NCBI GenBank assembly: GCA_033782935.1
Contig: JAWQEG010001306.1
Span: forward strand, 2,728,001 to 2,792,000
Direction of reading: 5' to 3'
Length of the DNA stretch: 64,000 bases
DNA from: Petrolisthes cinctipes
Lineage: Eukaryota; Arthropoda; Malacostraca; Decapoda; Porcellanidae
Shown: in pieces, positions 51,757 to 63,829 of the stretch
How positions within the stretch are numbered: the first letter of the stretch is position 1
Layout: each line of letters opens with the position of its first letter
Made by a program: the position numbers and the translations under genes
The notes under the pieces: generated by a model
The model's database searches: none
What the model was told of the DNA's origin: nothing
The model's input: only the letters and a program-made list of their open reading frames with translations

Positions 51757-54582
51757 CTCAAATTCAGTCCAAAAACACCCGAAAATTCGATATTTAGAGG
51801 CCCCAGAAGGTATCTGTACATGCCTACTCCGTGTTAGAGTATTTTCAAAATACAGGCCAAAAACATACTGAAAATCGATCTTTTAGGTGCACAAAAGTCG
51901 ATATGTGCATGCATCTTCTGTTTCCGTTTATATCTCAAATTCTGGCCCTAAACACCCGAAAATTCGATATTTTGGGGTCCCAGAAGCGATCTGTACATGC
52001 CTACTCCGTGTTAGAGTATTTTCAAAATTCAGGCCCAAAACATACTGAAAATCGATATTTTTGGTGCCCAAAGTCAATATGTCAATATCTTCTGTACCCG
52101 TTTATATCTCAAATTTAGGCTCAAAACACCCGAAAATTCAATATTTTGGGGTCCCAGAAGCAATCTGTACAGTGCTAGAATATTTTCAAAATATAGGCTA
52201 AAAACATGCTAAAAATCGATCTTTTAGGTGCCAAAAAGTCGATATCTCAAATTCAGTCCCAAAACACCCGAAAATTCGATATTTAGGGGTCCCAGAAGGT
52301 ATCTGTACATGCCTACTCCGTGTTAGAGTATTTTCAAAATACATGCTCAAAACATACTGAAAATCGATCTTTTAGGTGCACAAAAGTCGATATGTGTATG
52401 CATCTTCAGTACCCGTTTATATCTCAAATTCAGGCTCAAAACACCCGAAAATTCAATATTTTGGGGTCCCAGAAGCAATCTGTACATGCCTACTTAGTGT
52501 TAGAGTATTTTCAAAATACAGGCCCAAAACATGCTGAAAATCGATATTTTAGATGCCCAAAGTCAATATGTGCATGTATCTTCTGTACCCGTTTATATCT
52601 CAAATTCAGGCTCAAAACACCCGAAAATTCAATATTTTGGGGTCCCAGAAGCAATCTGTACATGCCTACACAGTGTTAGAATATTTTTCAAAATATAGGC
52701 TAAAAACATGATAAAAATCGATCTTTTAGGTGCCAAAAAGTCGATATCTCAAATTCAGTCCCAAAACACCCGAAAATTCGATATTTAGGGGTCCCAGAAG
52801 GTATCTGTACATGCCTACTCCGTGTTAGAGTATTTTCAAAATACAGGCCAAAAACATACTGAAAATCGATCTTTTAGGTGCCCAAAAGTCGATATGTGCA
52901 TGCATCTTCTGTACCCGTTTATATCTCAAATTCTGGCCCTAAACACCCGAAAATTCGATATTTTGGGGTCCCAAAAGCGATCTGTACATGCCTACTCCGT
53001 GTTAGAGTATTTTCAAAATTCAGGCCCAAAACATGCTGAAAATCGATATTTTTGGTGCCCAGAGTCAATATGTGCATGTATCTTCTGTACCCGTTTATAT
53101 ATGAAATTCAGGCTCAAAACACCCGAAAATTCAATATTTTGGGGTCCCAGAAGCAATCTGTACAGTGCTAGAATATTTTCAAAATATAGGCTAAAAACAT
53201 GCTAAAAATCGATCTTTTAGGTGCCAAAAAGTCTATATCTCAAATTCAGTCCCAAAACACCCGAAAATTCGATATTTAGAGGTCCCAGATGGTATCTGTA
53301 CAAGCCTACTCCGTGTTAGAGTATTTTCAAAATACAGGCCAAAAACACACTGAAAATCGATCTTTTAGGTGCCCAAAAGTCGATATGTGCATGCATCTTC
53401 TGTACCCGTTTATATCTCAAATTCTGGCCCTAAACACCCGAAAATTCGATATTTTGGGGTCCCAGAAGCGATCTGTACATGCCTACTCCGTGTTAGAGTA
53501 TTTTCAAAATTCAGGCCCAAAACATACTGAAAATCGATATTTTTGGTGCCCAAAGTCAATATGTCAATATCTTCTGTACCCGTTTATATCTCAAATTTAG
53601 GCTCAAAACACCCGAAAATTCAATATTTTGGGGTCCCAGAACCAATCTGTACAGTGCTAGAATATTTTCAAAATATAGGCTAAAAACATGCTAAAAATCG
53701 ATCTTTTAGTTGCCAAAAAGTCGATATCTCAAATTCAGTCCCAAAACACCCGAAAATTCGATATTTAGGGGTCCCAGAAGCGATCTGTACATGCCTACTC
53801 CGTGTTAGAGTATTTTCAAAATACATGCTCAAAACATACTGAAAATCGATCTTTTAGGTGCACAAAAGTCGATATGTGTATGCATCTTCAGTACCCGTTT
53901 ATATCTCAAATTCAGGCTTAAAACACCCGAAAATTCAATATTTTGGGGTCCCAGAAGCAATCTGTACATGCCTACTCAGTGTTAGAGTTTTTTCAAAATA
54001 CAGGCCCAAAACATGCTGAAAATCGATCTTTTAGGTGCCCAAAAGTCGATATGTGCATGCATCTTCTGTACCCGTTTATATTTCAAATTCTGGCCCTAAA
54101 CACCCGAAAATTCGATATTTTGGGGTCCCAGAAGCGATCTGTACATGCCTACTCCGTGTTAGAGTATTTTCAAAATACAGGCCAAAAACACACTGAAAAT
54201 CGATCTTTTAGGTGCACAAAAGTCGATATGTACATGCATCTTCAGTACCCGTTTATATCTCAAATTCAGGCTCAAAACACCCGAAAATTCAATATTTTGG
54301 GGTCCCAGAAGCAATCCGTGCATGCCTACTCAGTGTTAGAGTATTTTCAAAATACAGTCCCAAAACATGCTGAAAATCGATATTTTAGATGCCCAAAGTC
54401 AATATGTGCATATATCTTCTGTACCCGTTTATATCTCAAATTCAGGCTCAAAACACCCGAAAATTCAATATTTTGGGGTCCCAGAAGCAATCTGTACATG
54501 CCTACACAGTGCTAGAATATTTTCAAAATATAGGCTAAAAACATGCTAAAAATCGACATTTTAGGTGCCAAAAAATCGATAT
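51757..54582 (+). repeat. 2,826-bp tandem unit, copy 1
   Basis: The units are 489, 502, 491, 489 and 855 bp (starts 51757, 52246, 52748, 53239, 53728). The next 2.8 kb repeats the same order. Differences I noted against copy 2 are few: 52973 a/g, 53101-53103 atg/ctc, 53642 c/g, 53710 t/g and 54320 g/a. Confidence 0.88.
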
Positions 54583-57408
54583 CTCAAATTCAGTCCAAAA
54601 ACACCCGAAAATTCGATATTTAGAGGCCCCAGAAGGTATCTGTACATGCCTACTCCGTGTTAGAGTATTTTCAAAATACAGGCCAAAAACATACTGAAAA
54701 TCGATCTTTTAGGTGCACAAAAGTCGATATGTGCATGCATCTTCTGTTTCCGTTTATATCTCAAATTCTGGCCCTAAACACCCGAAAATTCGATATTTTG
54801 GGGTCCCAGAAGCGATCTGTACATGCCTACTCCGTGTTAGAGTATTTTCAAAATTCAGGCCCAAAACATACTGAAAATCGATATTTTTGGTGCCCAAAGT
54901 AAATATGTCAATATCTTCTGTACCCGTTTATATCTCAAATTTAGGCTCAAAACACCCGAAAATTCAATATTTTGGGGTCCCAGAAGCAATCTGTACAGTG
55001 CTAGAATATTTTCAAAATATAGGCTAAAAACATGCTAAAAATCGATCTTTTAGGTGCCAAAAAGTCGATATCTCAAATTCAGTCCCAAAACACCCGAAAA
55101 TTCGATATTTAGGGGTCCCAGAAGGTATCTGTACATGCCTACTCCGTGTTAGAGTATTTTCAAAATACATGCTCAAAACATACTGAAAATCGATCTTTTA
55201 GGTGCACAAAAGTCGATATGTGTATGCATCTTCAGTACCCGTTTATATCTCAAATTCAGGCTCAAAACACCCGAAAATTCAATATTTTGGGGTCCCAGAA
55301 GCAATCTGTACATGCCTACTTAGTGTTAGAGTATTTTCAAAATACAGGCCCAAAACATGCTGAAAATCGATATTTTAGATGCCCAAAGTCAATATGTGCA
55401 TGTATCTTCTGTACCCGTTTATATCTCAAATTCAGGCTCAAAACACCCGAAAATTCAATATTTTGGGGTCCCAGAAGCAATCTGTACATGCCTACACAGT
55501 GTTAGAATATTTTTCAAAATATAGGCTAAAAACATGATAAAAATCGATCTTTTAGGTGCCAAAAAGTCGATATCTCAAATTCAGTCCCAAAACACCCGAA
55601 AATTCGATATTTAGGGGTCCCAGAAGGTATCTGTACATGCCTACTCCGTGTTAGAGTATTTTCAAAATACAGGCCAAAAACATACTGAAAATCGATCTTT
55701 TAGGTGCCCAAAAGTCGATATGTGCATGCATCTTCTGTACCCGTTTATATCTCAAATTCTGGCCCTAAACACCCGAAAATTCGATATTTTGGGGTCCCAG
55801 AAGCGATCTGTACATGCCTACTCCGTGTTAGAGTATTTTCAAAATTCAGGCCCAAAACATGCTGAAAATCGATATTTTTGGTGCCCAGAGTCAATATGTG
55901 CATGTATCTTCTGTACCCGTTTATATCTCAAATTCAGGCTCAAAACACCCGAAAATTCAATATTTTGGGGTCCCAGAAGCAATCTGTACAGTGCTAGAAT
56001 ATTTTCAAAATATAGGCTAAAAACATGCTAAAAATCGATCTTTTAGGTGCCAAAAAGTCTATATCTCAAATTCAGTCCCAAAACACCCGAAAATTCGATA
56101 TTTAGAGGTCCCAGATGGTATCTGTACAAGCCTACTCCGTGTTAGAGTATTTTCAAAATACAGGCCAAAAACACACTGAAAATCGATCTTTTAGGTGCCC
56201 AAAAGTCGATATGTGCATGCATCTTCTGTACCCGTTTATATCTCAAATTCTGGCCCTAAACACCCGAAAATTCGATATTTTGGGGTCCCAGAAGCGATCT
56301 GTACATGCCTACTCCGTGTTAGAGTATTTTCAAAATTCAGGCCCAAAACATACTGAAAATCGATATTTTTGGTGCCCAAAGTCAATATGTCAATATCTTC
56401 TGTACCCGTTTATATCTCAAATTTAGGCTCAAAACACCCGAAAATTCAATATTTTGGGGTCCCAGAAGCAATCTGTACAGTGCTAGAATATTTTCAAAAT
56501 ATAGGCTAAAAACATGCTAAAAATCGATCTTTTAGGTGCCAAAAAGTCGATATCTCAAATTCAGTCCCAAAACACCCGAAAATTCGATATTTAGGGGTCC
56601 CAGAAGCGATCTGTACATGCCTACTCCGTGTTAGAGTATTTTCAAAATACATGCTCAAAACATACTGAAAATCGATCTTTTAGGTGCACAAAAGTCGATA
56701 TGTGTATGCATCTTCAGTACCCGTTTATATCTCAAATTCAGGCTTAAAACACCCGAAAATTCAATATTTTGGGGTCCCAGAAGCAATCTGTACATGCCTA
56801 CTCAGTGTTAGAGTTTTTTCAAAATACAGGCCCAAAACATGCTGAAAATCGATCTTTTAGGTGCCCAAAAGTCGATATGTGCATGCATCTTCTGTACCCG
56901 TTTATATTTCAAATTCTGGCCCTAAACACCCGAAAATTCGATATTTTGGGGTCCCAGAAGCGATCTGTACATGCCTACTCCGTGTTAGAGTATTTTCAAA
57001 ATACAGGCCAAAAACACACTGAAAATCGATCTTTTAGGTGCACAAAAGTCGATATGTACATGCATCTTCAGTACCCGTTTATATCTCAAATTCAGGCTCA
57101 AAACACCCGAAAATTCAATATTTTGGGGTCCCAGAAGCAATCCGTACATGCCTACTCAGTGTTAGAGTATTTTCAAAATACAGTCCCAAAACATGCTGAA
57201 AATCGATATTTTAGATGCCCAAAGTCAATATGTGCATATATCTTCTGTACTTGTTTATATCTCAAATTCAGGCTCAAAACACCCGAAAATTCAATATTTT
57301 GGGGTCCCAGAAGCAATCTGTACATGCCTACTCAGTGTTAGAGTATTTTCAAAATATAGGCCCAAAACATGCTGAAAATCGATATTTTAGATGCCCGAAG
57401 TCAATATC
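54583..57408 (+). repeat. 2,826-bp tandem unit, copy 2 (right end chimeric)
   Basis: The units are 489, 502, 491 and 489 bp (starts 54583, 55072, 55574, 56065), then a 1,021-bp hexamer from 56554 that runs on to 57574. Homology to copy 1 holds to about 57317. Sequence after 57331 instead matches the 43387 and 50097 units (tataggcccaaaacatgctg, gatgcccgaagtcaatatc). Confidence 0.85.
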
Positions 57409-57574
57409 TGCATGTATCTTCTGTACCCGTTTATATCTCAAATTCAGGCTCAAAACACCCGAAAATTCAATATTTTGGGGTCCCAGAAGCAATCTGTACA
57501 GTGCTAGAATATTTTCAAAATATAGGCTAAAAACATGCTAAAAATCGACATTTTAGGTGCCAAAAAATCGATAT

Positions 57575-57722
57575 CTCAAATTCAGTCCCAAAACACCCGA
57601 AAATTCAATATTTTGGGGTCCCAGAAGCAATCTGTACATGCCTACACAGTGCTAGAATATTTTCAAAATATAGGCTAAAAACATGCTAAAAATCGACATT
57701 TTAAGTGCCAAAAAGTCGTTAT
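57575..57722 (+). repeat. Solitary short monomer (n=0 unit, 148 bp)
   Basis: This is the only place where one short monomer directly follows another. It has the type-A head (attcagtccc) but the short-type body (caatattttgggg, cctacacagtgctag). It is a head-to-body chimera, with the change between 57589 and 57606 inside caaaacacccgaaaattc. Its end reads gtcgttatctc, so the usual gatatc is also lost. Confidence 0.88.
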
Positions 57723-60700
57723 CTCAAATTCAGTCCCAAAACACCCGAAAATTCGATATTTAGAGGTCCCAGATGGTATCTGTACATGCCTACTCCGTGT
57801 TAGAGTATTTTCAAAATACAGGCCAAAAACATACTGAAAATCGATCTTTTAGGTGCCCAAAAGTTGATATGTGCATGCATCTTCTGTACCCGTTTATATC
57901 TCAAATTCTGGCCCTAAACACCCGAAAATTCGATATTTTGGGGACCCAGAAGCGATCTGTACATGCATACTCCGTGTTAGAGTATTTTCAATATTCAGGC
58001 CCAAAACATGCTGAAAATCGATATTTTTGGTGCCCAAAGTTAATATGTGCATGTATCTTCTGTACCCGTTTATATCTCAAATTCAGGCTCAAAACACCCG
58101 AAAATTCAATATTTTGGGGTCCCAGAAGCAATCTGTACATGCCTACACAGTGCTAGAATATTTTCAAAATATAGGCTAAAAACATGCTAAAAATCGATCT
58201 TTTAGGTGCCAAAAAGTCGATATCTCAAATTCAGTCCCAAAACACCCGAAAATTCGATATTTAGGGGTCCCAGAAGGTATCTGTACATGCCTACTCCGTG
58301 TTAGAGTATTTTCAAAATACAGGCCAAAAACATACTGATTATCGATCTTTTAGGTGCCCAAAAGTCGATATGTGCATGCATCTTCTGTTTCCGTTTATAT
58401 CTCAAATTCTGGCCCTAAACACCCGAAAATTCAATATTTTGGGGTCCCAGAAGCAATCTGTACATGCCTACACAGTGCTAGAATATTTTCAAAATATAGG
58501 CTAAAAACATGCTAAAAATCGACATTTTAGGTGCCAAAAAATCGATATATCAAATTCAGTCCCAAAACACCCGAAAATTCGATATTTAGGGGTCCCAGAA
58601 GCGATCTGTACATGCCTACTCCGTGTTATAGTATTTTCAAAATACATGCTCAAAACATACTGAAAATCGATCTTTTAGGTGCACAAAAGTCGATATGTGC
58701 ATGCATCTTCAGTACCCGTTTATATCTCAAATTCAGGCTCAAAACACCCGAAAATTCAATATTTTGGGGTCCCAGAAGCAATCTGTACATGCCTACTCAG
58801 TGTTAGAGTATTTTCAAAATACAGGCCCAAAACATGCTGAAAATCGATATTTTAGATGCCCAAAGTCAATATGTGCATGTATCTTCTGTACCCGTTTATA
58901 TATCAAATTCAGACTCAAAACACCCGAAAATTCAATATTTTGGGGTCCCAGAAGCAATCTGTACATGCCTACACAGTGCTAGAATATTTTCAAAATATAG
59001 GCTAAAAACATGCTAAAAATCGATATTATAGGTGCCAAAAAATCTATATCTCAAATTCAGTCCCATAATACCCGAAAATTCGATATTTAGAGGTCCCAGA
59101 AGCGATCTGTACATGCCTACTCCGTGTCAGGGTATTTTCAAAATACAGGCCAAAAACATACTGAAAATCGATCTTGTAGGTGCCCAAAAGTCGATATGTG
59201 CATGCATCTTCTGTACCCGTTTATATCTCAAATTCTGGCCTTAAACACCCGAAAATTCGATATTTTGGGGTCGCAGAAGCGATCTGTACATGCCTACTCC
59301 GTGTTAGAGTATTTTCAAAATTTAGGCCCAAAACATGCTGAAAATCGATATTTTTGGTGCCCAAAGTCAATATGTGCATGTATCTTCTGTACCCGTTTAT
59401 ATCTCAAATTCAGGCTCAAAACACCCGAAAATTCAATATTTTGGGGTCCCAGAAGCAATCTGTACATGCTTAGTCAGTGCTAGAATATTTTCAAAATATA
59501 GGCTAAAAACATGCTAAAAATCGATCTTTTAGGTGCCAAAAAGTCGATATCTCAAATTCAGTCCCAAAACACCCGAAAATTCGATATTTAGGGGTCCCAG
59601 AAGCGATCTGTACATGCCTACTCCGTGTTAGAGTATTTTCAAAATACATGCTCAAAACATACTGAAAATCTATCTTTTAGGTGCACAAAAGTCGATAAGT
59701 GCATGCATCTTCAGTACCCGTTTATATCTCAAATTCAGGCTCAAAACACCCGAAAATTCAATATTTTGGGGTCCCAGAAGCAATCTGTACATGCCTATTC
59801 AGTTTTAGAGTATTTTCAAAATACAGGCCCAAAACATGCTGAAAATCGATATTTTAGATGCCCAAAGTCAATATGTGCATGTATCTTCTGTACCCGTTTA
59901 TATCTCAAATTCTGGCTCAAAACCCCCGAAAATTCAATATTTTGGGGTCCCAGAAGCAATCTGTACATGCCTACTCAGTGCTAGAATATTTTCAAAATAT
60001 AGGCTAAAAACATGCTAAAAATCGATCTTTTAGGTGCCAAAAAGTCGATATCTCAAATTCAGTCCCAAAACACTCGAAAATTCGATATTTAGGGGTCCCA
60101 GAAGCGATCTGTACATGCCTACTCCGTGTTAGAGTATTTTCAAAAATACATGCTCAAAACATACTGAAAATCGATCTTTTAGGTGCACAAAAGTCGATAT
60201 GTGCATGCATCTTCAGTACCCGTTTATATCTCAAATTCAGGCTCAAAACACCCGAAAATTCAATATTTTGGGGTCCCAGAAGCAATCTGTACATGCCTAC
60301 TCCGTGTTAGAGTATTTTCAAAATACAGGCCAAAAACATACTGAAAATCGATCTTTTAGGTGCCCAAAAGTCGATATGTGCATGCATCCTCTGTACCCGT
60401 TTATATCTCAAATTCTGGCCCTAAACACCCGAAAATTCGATATTTTGGGGTCCCAGAAGCGATCTGTACATGCCTACTCAATGCTAGAATATTTTCAAAA
60501 TATAGGCTAAAAACATGCAAAAAAAATCGATCTTTTAGGTGCCAAAAAGTCTATATCTTAAATTCAGTCCCAAAACACCCGAAAATTCGATATTTATGGG
60601 TCCCAGAAGCGATCTGTACATGCCTACTCCGTGTTAGAGTATTTTCAAAATACAGGCCAAAAACATACTGAAAATCGATCTTTTAGGTGCCCAAAAGTCG

Positions 60701-61548
60701 ATATGTGCATGCATCTTCTGTACCCGTTTATATCTCAAATTCTGGTCCTAAACACCCGAAAATTCGATATTTTGGGGTCCCAGAAGCGATCTGTACATGC
60801 CTACTCCGTGTTAGAGTATTTTCAAAATACAGGCCCAAAACATGCTGAAAATCGATATTTTAGATGCCCAAAGTCAATATCTTCTGTACCCGTTTATATC
60901 TCAAATTCAGGCTCAAAACACCTGAAAATTCAATATTTTGGGGTCCAAGAAGCAATCTGTACATGCCTACACAGTGCTAGAATATTTTCAAAATATAGGC
61001 TAAAAACATGCTAAAAATCGACATTTTAGGTGCCAAAAAATCGATATCTCAAATTCAGTCCCAAAACACCCGAAAATTCGATATTTAGAGGTCCCAGAAG
61101 GTATCTGTACATGCTTACTCCATGTTAGAGTATTTTCAAAATACAGGCCAAAAACATACTGAAAATCGATCTTTTAGGTGCCCAAAAGTCGATATGTGCA
61201 TGCATCTTCTGTACCCGTTTATATCTCAATTGCTGGCCCTAAACACCCGAAAATTCGATATTTTGGGGTCCCAGAAGCGATCTATACATGCCTACTCCGT
61301 GTTAGAGTATTTTCAAAATTCAGGCCCAAAACATGCTGAAAATCGATATTTTAGATGCCCAAAGTCAATATGTGCATGTATCTTCTGTACCCGTTTATAT
61401 CTCAAATTCAGGCTCAAAACACCCGAAAATTCAATATTTTGGGGTCCCAGAAGCAATCTGTACATGCCTACTCAGTGCTAGAATATTTTCAAAATATAGG
61501 CTGAAAACATGCTAAAAATCGATCTTTTAGGTGCCAAAAAGTCGATAT
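57723..61548 (+). repeat. Mostly trimeric block
   Basis: The units are 501, 325, 501, 501, 501, 505, 491 and 501 bp (starts 57723, 58224, 58549, 59050, 59551, 60052, 60557, 61048). It has more private substitutions and small indels than domains I to III, for example caaaaatacatg near 60143, catgcaaaaaaaatcg near 60516, and a 10-bp loss giving gtcaatatcttctg near 60879. I found no longer period. The diversity suggests that this block has not been amplified recently. Confidence 0.8.
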
Positions 61549-62688
61549 CTCAAATTCAGTCCCAAAACACCCGAAAATTCGATATTTAGGGGTCCCAGAA
61601 GCGATCTGTACATGCCTACTCCGTGTTAGAGTATTTTCAAAATACATGCTCAAAACATACTGAAAATCGATCTTTTAGGTGCACAAAAGTCGATATGTGC
61701 ATGCAAATTCAGTACCCGTTTATATCTCAAATTCAGGCTCAAAACACCCGAAAATTCAATATTTTGGGGTCCCAGAAGCAATCTGTACATGCCTTTTCAG
61801 TGTTAGAGTATTTTCAAAATACTGGCCCAAAACATGCTGAAAATCGACATTTTAGGTGCCAAAAAATCGATATCTCAAATTCAGTCCCAAAACACCCGAA
61901 AATTCGATATTTAGAGGTCCCAGAAGGTATCTGTACATGCCTACTCCGTGTTAGAGTATTTTCAAAAAACCGGCCAAAAACATACTGAAAATCGATCTTT
62001 TAGGTGCCCAAAAGTCGATATGTGCATGCATCTTCAGTACCCGTTTATATATCAAATTATGGCCCTAAACACCCGAAAATTCGATATTTTGGGGTCCCAG
62101 AAGCGATCTGTACATGCCTACTCCGTGTTAGAGTATTTTCAAAATTCAGGCCCAAAACATGCTGAAAATCGATATTTTTAGTGCCCAAAGTCAATATGTG
62201 CATGTATCTTCTGTACCCGTTTATATCTCAAATTCAGGCTCAAAATACCCGAAAATTCAATATTTTGGGGTCCCAGAAGCAATCTGTACAGTGCTAGAAT
62301 ATTTTCAAAATATAGGCTAAAAACATGCTAAAAATCGATCTTTTAGGTGCCAAAAAGTCGATATCTCAAATTCAGTCCCAAAACATCCGAAAATTCGATA
62401 TTTAGGGGTCCCAGAAGCGATCTGTACATGCATACTCCGTGTTAGAGTATTTTCAAAAAACATGCTCAAAACATACTGAAAATCGATATTTTAGATGCCC
62501 AAAGTCAATATGTGCATGTATCTTCTGTACCCGTTTATATCTCAAATTCAGGCTCAAAACACCCGAAAATTCAATATTTTGGGGTCCCAGAAGCAATCTG
62601 TACATGCCTACTCAGTGCTAGAATATTTTCAAAATATAGGCTGAAAACATGCTAAAAATCGATCTTTTAGGTGCCAAAAAGTCGATAT
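61549..62688 (+). repeat. 1,140-bp tandem unit, copy 1
   Basis: The units are 325, 491 and 324 bp (starts 61549, 61874, 62365). Diagnostic variants are caaaaaaccggcc (61963), attatggccctaaac (62056) and aaaacatccg (62381). All recur 1,140 bp later. It differs from copy 2 at a few bases, for example gcaaattcag (61703) against gcatattcag (62843). Confidence 0.88.
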
Positions 62689-63829
62689 CTCAAATTCAGT
62701 CCCAAAACACCCGAAAATTCGATATTTAGGGGTCCCAGAAGCGATCTGTACATGCCTACTCCGTGTTAGAGTATTTTCAAAATACATGCTCAAAACATAC
62801 TGAAAATCGATCTTTTAGGTGCACAAAAGTCGATATGTGCATGCATATTCAGTACCCGTTTATATCTCAAATTCAGGCTCAAAACACCCGAAAATTCAAT
62901 ATTTTGGGGTCCCAGAAGCAATCTGTACATGCCTATTCAGTGTTAGAGTATTTTCAAAATACTGGCCCAAAACATGCTGAAAATCGACATTTTAGGTGCC
63001 AAAAAATCGATATCTCAAATTCAGTCCCAAAACACCCGAAAATTCGATATTTAGAGGTCCCAGAAGGTATCTGTACATGCCTACTCCGTGTTAGAGTATT
63101 TTCAAAAAACCGGCCAAAAACATACTGAAAATCGATCTTTTAGGTGCCCAAAAGTCGATATGTGCATGCATCTTCAGTACCCGTTTATATCTCAAATTAT
63201 GGCCCTAAACACCCGAAAATTCGATATTTTGGGGTCCCAGAAGCGATCTGTACATGCCTACTCCGTGTTAGAGTATTTTCAAAATTCAGGCCCAAAACAT
63301 GCTGAAAATCGATATTTTTGGTGCCCAAAGTCAATATGTGCATGTATCTTCTGTACCCGTTTATATCTCAAATTCAGGCTCAAAATACCCGAAAATTCAA
63401 TATTTTGGGGTCCCAGAAGCAATCTGTACAGTGCTAGAATATTTTCAAAATATAGGCTAAAAACATGCTAAAAATCGATGTTTTAGGTGCCAAAAAGTCG
63501 ATATCTCAAATTCAGTCCCAAAACATCCGAAAATTCGATATTTAGGGGTCCCAGAAGCGATCTGTACATGCATACTCCGTGTTAGAGTATTTTCAAAAAA
63601 CATGCTCAAAACATACTGAAAATCGATATTTTAGATGCCCAAAGTCAATATGTGCATGTATCTTCTGTACCCGTTTATATCTCTAATTCAGGCTCAAAAC
63701 ACCCGAAAATTCAATATTTTGGGGTCCCAGAAGCAATCTGTACATGCCTACACAGTGCTAGAATATTTTCAAAATATAGGCTAAAAAACATGCTAAAAAT
63801 CGACATTTTAGGTGCCAAAAAATCGATAT
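62689..63829 (+). repeat. 1,140-bp tandem unit, copy 2 (1,141 bp)
   Basis: The units are 325, 491 and 325 bp (starts 62689, 63014, 63505). Its final short monomer has one extra A (ctaaaaaacatg near 63781) and a cctacacagtg form, unlike copy 1, so the last ~100 bp come from a different unit type. Confidence 0.86.

Noticed and set aside
60505..60530. A8 run in catgcaaaaaaaatcg as a poly(A) tail of an inserted element
   Set aside because: It is a 2-base expansion plus a lost t within a normal short monomer (usual catgctaaaaatcg), and the flanks are continuous satellite.
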